From positions 434,001 to 498,000 of the forward strand of contig JABYQU010000015.1 of assembly GCA_022264855.1 (NCBI GenBank): 64,000 nucleotides of DNA, given 5' to 3'. The stretch is from Lenzites betulinus. Lineage: Eukaryota > Basidiomycota > Agaricomycetes > Polyporales > Polyporaceae. Positions 56,856 through 64,000 of the stretch are shown piece by piece. The notes beneath the pieces were generated by a model that was given only the letters and a program-made list of their open reading frames with translations, did no database searches and was not told the origin of the DNA. The position numbers and the translations under genes are program-made. Position 1 is the stretch's first letter. Each line of letters begins with the position of its first letter.

Positions 56856-57598
56856 ATGCTGTCCTTCGTAAACAGCCTCCGCGCCATTGCGCGCCGCCAG
56901 CCTGTTAAGCTGCCAGCTGCTCGGGCTATGTCTTCCACCTCGGTCCAGCCACCAATTGATATGATTCCGCCAGCAGTTGCGGATTCAGGTGATGCTAGCA
57001 ACCTGAGCGAGCTGAAGGACTTTATCTACGACGTGAGCGAGGAGCAAGAGACCCTCGCGGCCGCAACGGGATCGTCTACGGAAGTGGTCTTCAACCAAGG
57101 CGGCGCGGAAGTTGGTACGCAATGTTCCGTCTTCTCCGACCGTGCATATCTAACCAAAACATAGAGGTCTCACCGAAGGGGTTCCCTATCCTCAAGGGCT
57201 TTGCACCGAACCAAGTATGTAGCACTATTCACCCTGCGTTCTGCAGCATGCTCACATCTCTGTAGTTCCTGACGCCCAGCAACTTCACGCGAGAAGGCTA
57301 CTTCAAAAAGAACAAGCGGGGATTCTCCAGGCGTCCCCTTCTTGGTCCCGACGCGGCAACCTCGCGCTACCTCGACGTCTTCCACCAGATGGACATCAAC
57401 CCCTTGAACGAATGCCTCAACTCGAAAATCATGTCGCGCTTCGTCACGACCATGGGCAAGATCAAGGGCCGGAACGAGACGAACCTGACATGGAAGAACC
57501 AGCGGCGGGTCGGAAAGGCCATCCGACGCGCGAAGATGATGGGTATCATCCCCGTGCTCAGCAGGCGGACGCTCCTGTACGAGGCGCGCAAGCGGTGA
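56856..57598 (+). CDS. RSM18: Mitochondrial small-subunit ribosomal protein bS18m
   Basis: Three exons (introns 57115-57164, 57215-57265) give exactly 213 residues. The first 30 residues (MLSFVNSLRAIARRQPVKLP) form a basic amphipathic presequence for mitochondrial import. The S18 core is KGFAPNQFLTPSNFTREGYF, LLGPDAATSRYLDVFHQMDI, SKIMSRFVTTMGKIKGRNET and WKNQRRVGKAIRRAKMMGII, with the basic RRxxKxxR helix that contacts rRNA. It ends PVLSRRTLLYEARKR. The frame is open upstream, but ATG 56856 gives the expected presequence. Confidence 0.9.
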
Positions 57599-58193
57599 CG
57601 GACATGTTCCGCGCACTAGCTCTAGACGGACGTCCCCTGTCCCACATATACATTACACCCTTGCTTATTCGGAGAACGTCTGAACTGCGCCCCTCTCCGG
57701 AGCACTCGTCTGACTTCGTGCGCGCCCGTCGGTACGCACGCGTGACGTCCCGCCTGGCTCGGCACGTCCAAGCTCTGGGAAGAGACAGTGTCGCAAGACG
57801 ACCGACTCCTTCTCTCCGCCCGACGCAAATCTAGCCCCATGAGCACGCCACCACAAGAACGCTCGCTCGGGCTCTTTTTTGCCAACAGGCTTTGAGGTTA
57901 TGTCATGAAGCCGTCCTATGATCGCATCCCAGGGCTTCTGGTTTCATTATGGCACGGCGGCTGCCCCCGTCAGCTGCCCGCCCCGCCGTAACAGGGACAT
58001 TGCAGGTCACCGGGGCTCGCGCGGCAGTACTTATCGGCCACACGACTGCCTCTCGGGGAGTGGCGGCGGCTTCTGTGCTTGAGCGCGAGACTAAGCGGGG
58101 AGCCGCGGGTCACTGTCATCTTCGCCGGTCAATGCATGGTTGATACAGAACAGATGGGAGGAGCTAAAGGCGAAGTCCGGGATAATGATAGTG
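57599..58193. other. Convergent 3' intergenic region
   Basis: 595 bases between the RSM18 stop (+) and the RPN11 stop (-). No exon, repeat or RNA gene was recognised. Confidence 0.45.
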
Positions 58194-59431
58194 CTACAGT
58201 TCCGCGAGAAGCATCGTGCCCAGGTTTTGCACCACCTGATCCCCTATGGCCTTCTCGACTTGCTCCTCGAGATGGCGTTTTGGGTCCTGCTTTCCGACGT
58301 GCCGGGTCTTGAGCTGGTCGGCTGTCAGGGTCGACTCCTCCTGCACCGACTTGTTGTACGCCTCCGACAATGACAGCATGGACTATACGCGCAGTTCCGG
58401 GCGGAACGAGGGACAGGGCACGGGAGAACGATTCAGAATGTCAGCCAAGTGCGTCACACGGCCAGGCTTAGCGTGCGAGCACGTACCTTGATCGCCTTCT
58501 CGTTCCCCTCTTTATGGTGCTTGAAGTCGCGCAACGTGAGACCCTCTGTCCAGTTGCGTTTGTGCAAGTTCATGAGCATCGCCTGCTCGAGCTCCGTCTT
58601 CCGGTAGTTTACTGCTATCGAGTAGTAGTGCCGGTTGAGCCCGTGGATGAGGGCCTGGATGGAGGGCTTGTTGATGTGTCCGATATTCGACGTCGTCTGA
58701 CGCGGCTCCAGTCCTTGCAGGACCATGGCAGGGTTAATCAGCCGAAACGCGTCAATCACCACCTTGCCCTTCACAGACTGGATGGGGTCCACGACGACGG
58801 CAACGGAGCGGCGGTCTAATTGCTCGAACGACTGCGCAACGCGTTATTTCTAGATCCACCCTCGGAGCGCACTGGGGACTATACCTGTTGTGTGTTGATG
58901 TCCACACTGGAAAGCCAGCAACCGAAACCGGGGTGGGAGTGATACCAACCCACGACCATTTCTGACCTGAATTGCCCATTTAGTACCGAGCGCAAATGAC
59001 GCCGGACGTGGAGGCGGTACTCACCTCCCGGTCTGCTTCAACATGTCCACCATTCTCTGCTGAAATACGTGGTCGACGGATTCGACGGATACTGTTGTTC
59101 CCGACTGGGGCATGGCGAAGACGTCGATGACATGTACTGTGTACTCGTCCACGAATTCTCCCAGCATGAGACCCATGACTTCCATGGGCACACCCGCCCG
59201 GCCGTGTTTCAACATCTATCAATCCAGTATATGAGCACGCTACATAAAGGCCCAGCATAAGCCTTACCTTGAGAAGAGCGAGCGAAGATATGTGGATGAC
59301 CTCGCCACTTTGGAAGGATTAGTTGTAGCCGATGTGCAATAACTGAGCACGTACTTGTCCGGTACAGAGGACTCTCCACCTCCACGGCCGGCCTGCGCCT
59401 GTGCCAACATAGCTTCCATATCAGATTCCAT
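58194..59431 (-). CDS. RPN11: 26S proteasome lid deubiquitinase Rpn11
   Basis: Six exons (introns 59308-59354, 59216-59267, 58967-59024, 58832-58884, 58383-58486) give exactly 307 residues, the family length (306-310). The MPN domain carries [20 protein letters not shown] and the JAMM zinc motif in [17 protein letters not shown] (His, His, Asp), with the upstream glutamate in MGLMLGEF. Then [34 protein letters not shown], and a C-terminal helix bundle from [20 protein letters not shown] to [16 protein letters not shown]. Rpn11 removes ubiquitin chains en bloc from substrates committed to the proteasome. It starts divergently from the next gene, 244 bases away. Confidence 0.97.
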
Positions 59432-59675
59432 GTTGTTTCGTCGGGTTGAGATAGTAGAATGAGAGGTTGCAGGCGGACGGAGTGAGGGTTAGAGAAAAGC
59501 TTGTTCTCGCAAAGCAGCCAGGGACTCGCGTCGCTGACGCGTCGCGCTACTTACGCGCCGCACGTGCGGGAGATCTGTTTGTGCGTATTGACCTCTATAG
59601 ATAGACGCTCATCCTGCTGCAGATTAGGCGCCCATTGTATGAGGTGCGTCTGCCACACTTGGATGTGGAAATGCT

Positions 59676-61728
59676 ATGTCTTCGAGCGAGCTCTCCAACG
59701 CCCTCAACCCGAACTCCGTCGTAGCACGACCTCGTAGACGACATGCACACTCCTCGGCCACCGTGCAGTCTGCTGCGACCATACATGCCGTGCCACAGCC
59801 ATCTGTGCCTCATCGTAGTGAGCTAGAGCTCGCCATAGCTCCCCCACCTGAGCCTCCAGAACCCCAGACACAAGTCGTCACTGCGCGGTATGTGATGCCT
59901 CCATATACCGTACACGTTTCTTACAAGATGTCAAAGACCAGTTGCACAACAGCCACCACGTAATGGGAATCCGGTTATCGACATTTTTCGAGTGGTCGCT
60001 ACCGCGCGGGAGGCCGCGGGGGTGGAACGGCAACGCCGCATCGCTTGGGAACGCGAACAGGAGGCCAAGGCCGCACAAAGACAGCTAGAGATGGAGCAGC
60101 AAATTCTCAACATGCGTCAAGAGCTGACCCTGCTGAAGAGTTACGTCGGCCTGCACCCTAATGTTCCTAATTCACCTATGCCCCATCCTCCGATGTCCAT
60201 GGACACAATACCCACTACGGCGCATATCGAAGCTGCATCCCCCACGAATGGTTCTTCGCCTCCAATCCCTCTGTCACCCGTCTCTCCTATACCGTATCAT
60301 CCGGAAGTGCAGCATCCTATGTTTATCGAGGGCTCCTCATCAAGACCGATCCCTAGCCATTCACCCGCGCTCTCGGCTTTATCGCCACCACCGTCTTCCA
60401 CGCCATCGCCACGGTTCTCTTCCGCTGGGACGACCCCTGGAATATCTTTCTCCGAGCTAACCGAGAGCCTCGCACCCTCTACGCCCCAGTCTACGAGCCC
60501 GTCGTTTACGCCCGCACCACCCTCACCCGTACCCAGGCCTAACGCACGCAAGCGACCGCGTCACGTCACGGAGGATGCAAGCGAACCCAGTGAGAGCGAA
60601 AGTGAGGACATATCGGATGAGCCCTCGACTGCTCGGACTCGAGAGAGAAGAGACAGGCACAAGCGCCATTGCGTCACTATACATGTAGGCATCAGAGCGT
60701 ACGCATACTTGTGTGCCATATATGCTGACCGCTTCACAGCATGCGATGCGAATACATATTCGCAAGATGATGAAGATCAAGCACGGCGAGGAACTCCCAG
60801 AGAGCCACTTCGAAGGGCCCCCTCCCAGCGCCGACGAGCCACTACGATTCGTCTGGGGAAAGACTCCGAGGCAGTCCGCGCATAATGCAGCGATGAAGAA
60901 ACTGGTTGTCAGCGACCTCAAGGCGAATCGCGACGCATACAAGCACGTGGCAGACAAGGAGTTCACGAAGAAGAATCTGGACAGCGTCTTCGACCAAGTG
61001 TTTACGACGCTCCGGCAGAACTTCAAGGCGCAGTGCGACACGACCACTGCGACGCGCCTGCAACGCCGCGAGGGCCACAAAGCGCTGAAGGCACGCCGCC
61101 TCCAGCGCAAAAAGACGGTCGGTTAGCTTGGTTTGGAACATGTTGAACAGAAACTGATCGGACGTTGTAGAAACTAAGCAACCGTGCAGAGGCGCGGAAG
61201 AAGCTGGATCCCTTCGCACAGCCCGTTTTTGAGACCGCGTTGCACCAGGACTGCATTTCATCCGAGGAGTCCGACGGGGAGTACGTCGAGGGCGGCGAGG
61301 GCGGCGAGAAGGTGCAGGCGTTCCGGACACGAGGACCATCATGGCGCAGCGCCCGCCTGCTCCGCTACTACGCTATCCTGGACAATCATGACCGTATCGA
61401 GAAGAGCTTGAAGCCGAAGCGCGGTGGGCTGCGGGTCCGACGTGAAGGCCCGCCAAAGGACGGCCTCTTCCTCCCCCCGAAAGGTGTCGCTCGCTGGATG
61501 GTTAGTAGACGGTGGCTACAGGACACCGAGGCTGCACGTCCGGACCTAGTAGAGACCCTGCGGGAACGTATCGTGGACACCGAAGACCAGGAGAACGAGG
61601 TCACACGAGTGTTACTCGGGGCGGAGGACAGCGAAGACGAGGCGATTCAAGGACCACCGGTACCGGACGTTTACGCTCACATCTCAGACACTAGCTATTC
61701 CCTGCATAATGCTCTACAGCCCGTATAA
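59676..61728 (+). CDS. Unknown protein, coiled-coil plus conserved helical C-terminal region
   Basis: At least four exons. A short N-terminal exon (MSSSELSNALNPNSVVARPR) is followed by an intron whose ends are uncertain (near 59888-60000). Then comes a charged coiled coil (VERQRRIAWEREQEAKAAQR, LEMEQQILNMRQELTLLKSY), a 170-residue serine/proline-rich linker, a basic stretch (RPNARKRPRHVTE), and a conserved-looking block split by introns: HAMRIHIRKMMKIKHGEELP, FVWGKTPRQSAHNAAMKKLV, RLQRREGHKALKARRLQRKK and SARLLRYYAILDNHDRIEKS, then WMVSRRWLQDTEAARPDL. I do not recognise a named domain. The pattern resembles uncharacterised proteins common in Agaricomycetes. Nuclear localisation is likely from the basic patches. 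It ends 117 bases from the stop of the convergent monooxygenase gene. Confidence 0.65.
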
Positions 61729-61845
61729 TGTATGTTCTCTCGCTACACTGTATCTCTGGGTCGGATTCCCGTACACGTCAAGTTCCTTCTACGGACTGGG
61801 TATAATATGGTACAACAGATATCCCTCATGCTGGCTAACAAACGC

Positions 61846-64000
61846 TCACAACTTACTGACTTTCTCCTTTTCCTTCGCGCCCACACGTCGACCGTCGTAC
61901 TCCAAGATGCCAAGTTCGATCGCCTTGATTTGCAGAGCCTACACCCCGAGGTAAACACGCAAAACAAAACGAGGCCGCGATGCACATACCAAAGGTTTCG
62001 ACATGAAGCGTGAGATGAAGAAATCACCAGTAGCAAACCAAAGCTGCAGGCGAGGTGAGTGATATACACGGATCAGAACTAGTGAGTGACATACTCCGGG
62101 ATGGCCAGATGGACGATAGCTGCCTCTAATTTCGCCTTCCTCGTCTAGCCCGTACACGTCGTCTGTCCGGTCAATGATATCCTGGCCCAACATCTCCGCG
62201 TTGGCTTCTCGCATACGTACGAATCCGGTACTAATATGTCTCTGTTGAGCGTAGAAACAACCACAGGAGTTGCACACACTCACGCGAAGATAACGAGGTC
62301 CGCAGCGATTTCCGAGTCGTCGCTCAAGACCAGCCCTGTTTCCGTGAATCGTTGCGGTGCGACACCACTCTTGACCTTGATTTTTCCGTCTCCAATCATG
62401 TCCGCACCGCCCTTGTCGAGCCCTATCCCTCATCAGTATTTGTTGCCCAGGGGATGGGGAGAGAGCGTCGCTCACAGTAGCCTGGTAAGGTAGGAAACAC
62501 TTCGTATCAGAACCACAATCCACGTTGACGAGCACACCGTTACGACGCACCTCCTCCACGCTCCAACGTCAAAATATATATGCCCTGCCCTTCAGGGCCC
62601 ATGTTGAGGCTGAGTCCACCTTTCTTTAATTTATCGTGCAGCTCCTTGTTCGCGTCTAACGCTGACTGCTGGTCCGCAATCATAAACTTCTTCAGCAACC
62701 CCACGGGGAACGAGCCCCACCGGAAGTCGGCGACTGGCAACGGAATATCCTCAGGGAAGGACTTCCGCAGCATCCCCCCTACAAACTCGCGCGAGAGCAC
62801 GCACGTTTCCGAACGCTGGATCATGGTGACCGACTCCGCCCCGCGCAAGACGAGGTCCTGGCAAATGTCAATCGAGCTGTTCCCGGCGCCGATGACCACG
62901 ACCTTTTTGCCCGCGTACGGCGTGCCCCCGGCGTACAGCTGCGAATGCATCACTTGGCCTTTGAAGCATTCAACGTCGGCAATGTCCGGGATATTAGGCT
63001 CGCCAAGCGTCCCTGTGGCGAACACGATGTGCGCGGGGTTGAGCTTGGCCTCGAAGCCCTCGCGGAGAATGGTGACATCCCAATCCTTGGTCTCCGGTCT
63101 GTACTTGGGCCGCACTTTCAGCTCGGCGTTCTTCCACACGACAAGGTCCTGGGTGACTGCATATTGTTCTAGCCAGTCCGCAATCTTATCACGAGGGGTG
63201 TACTCGGGCCAATTTGAAGGGTAAGGCTGGTATAGTACTAGCGGGGGAAATCACAGTCAACAAAATTCCAGTGTTCTGCGGGAAGGCGTACGGGTATGGT
63301 GTCTTCTGATCGTGTGCAGCGTGAGCGATGGGTATCGCCTCCTCCAGCTGTCGCCGATGCGGGCGTGCCGCTCGACCACGAGCGTACTGATATTCATCTG
63401 CTTGAACCGGGCAGCGATCTGAAGTGCGGTCTGGCCTCCGCCAACTATAGCACGCCGTCAAGCGACCACATTTGGGATAGATGGAATCCTGGACATCACC
63501 TATCAGAACGTACGGCTTCGCCTCGACCCCCTTCATCCACTCCGCGAAGTCTTCCTGCATGTCTCTCCCGGGGATACCGGTGGTGTCGTCCCGCAAGGGG
63601 AGGATCTCCTGTTCCTCGTGGCCTGGAAGGTCGCGAAGTTCTGTCATGAGCGTCATCGCCCGGTAAGCACCATCTTCGTCCGGTACGAGACGTGCATACG
63701 CGCGCCCGTGACCATGCGCGCATTCGAAAGTGAAGGCCACCTCAACGCCGTCGGCTTCCTGCAAGGGAACGCTGAATGTGCTTGGGGCGAGGAAGGGGCT
63801 CTCGTCTATCTTGTAATCAGATAAGCCGGACGGGGCGAGGGTGTTCACCAAGTAGGACGCGATCTTCTCTCGCCCCTCCAGGCCCCGGATGTCCCAAGTG
63901 AATACGAGAACGTCTCGCAGCCAGCCTATGGAAAGAAAGGTCTCAGCCACGCGCCGAGAGTCTCCGCTCTCCACCGCAGCGGAGAAGGTCGCTATCCATT
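61846..64000 (-). CDS. Flavin-containing monooxygenase-like FAD/NADPH enzyme, 5' end cut by the window
   Basis: A multi-exon gene with the N-terminus beyond position 64000. The visible frame starts ...WIATFSAAVESGDSRRVAET, without a usable ATG. Residues before the flavin domain (GWLRDVLVFTWDIRGLEGRE to VAFTFECAHGHGRAYARLVP) look like an NTF2/SnoaL-type fold. Splicing restores VLIVGGGQTALQIAARF (FAD-binding GxGxxx) and HTIRRHHTLLYQPYPSNWPE. Next come FATGTLGEPNIP, the FMO signature FKGQVMHSQLY (FxGxxxHxxxY), and VVVIGAGNSSIDICQDL (NADPH). The C-terminal exons read LWFATGDFFISRFMSKPL and ALQIKAIELGILEY, ending KEKEKVSKL. Such fungal enzymes oxygenate small organic molecules in detoxification or secondary metabolism. 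The substrate is unknown. Confidence 0.85.

Overview
The window is nuclear DNA of a filamentous basidiomycete, most likely a wood-decaying polypore (inference). Genes are packed tightly on both strands and cut by many 50-80 base introns. The proteins are typical of fungi (Sch9, Rim15, Far11, Apd1, a Pho85-type cyclin). There is also a secreted class II heme peroxidase of the short manganese peroxidase type, an enzyme group of white-rot fungi. No operons, plasmid genes, phage genes, CRISPR arrays, rRNA genes or convincing tRNA genes were seen.

Layout. 0-14.6 kb: a DJ-1/PfpI protein, a U1A/U2B''-type spliceosomal protein whose frame is broken twice, a Pcl-type cyclin, the STRIPAK subunit Far11, Dph1 of diphthamide synthesis, and an RNPS1-like SR protein. 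14.7-32 kb: the sterol transporter NPC1/Ncr1, a Dif1/Spd1-like ribonucleotide reductase regulator, a C2H2 factor, a cytochrome b5 reductase-like protein, Dre2, Bcd1, Mediator subunit 18, a forkhead factor and a small Tim17-like protein. 32-37 kb: the C2-AGC kinase Sch9 and the Apd1-type thioredoxin-like ferredoxin. 37-45 kb is gene-poor: a diverged repeat pair flanks the manganese peroxidase gene, the RNase P subunit Rpp1 and a cryptic seven-exon gene of unknown function. 45-50 kb: a UIM protein, then a transposon nest in which a 621-base hAT-type MITE with a perfect 8-base target duplication sits inside an older inverted-repeat element. 50-64 kb: the very long PAS/kinase/receiver protein Rim15 (one-base frame break), mitochondrial bS18m, the proteasome deubiquitinase Rpn11, a basidiomycete-type unknown protein, and a flavin monooxygenase that runs off the right edge.

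How the genes fit together. Most are unlinked housekeeping genes, but the window holds several parts of one nutrient/quiescence circuit as known from yeast: Sch9 (TORC1 effector), Rim15 (inhibited by Sch9 and by Pho80-Pho85), a Pho85-type cyclin, and Far11 (STRIPAK/PP2A, antagonist of TORC2). RNA processing is also well represented (U1A-like, RNPS1-like, Bcd1, Rpp1).

Exon joins were derived by hand from conserved protein motifs and GT-AG rules. Where an amino-acid length is given as exact, the summed exons give a whole number of codons (for Rim15, after allowing for one missing base).
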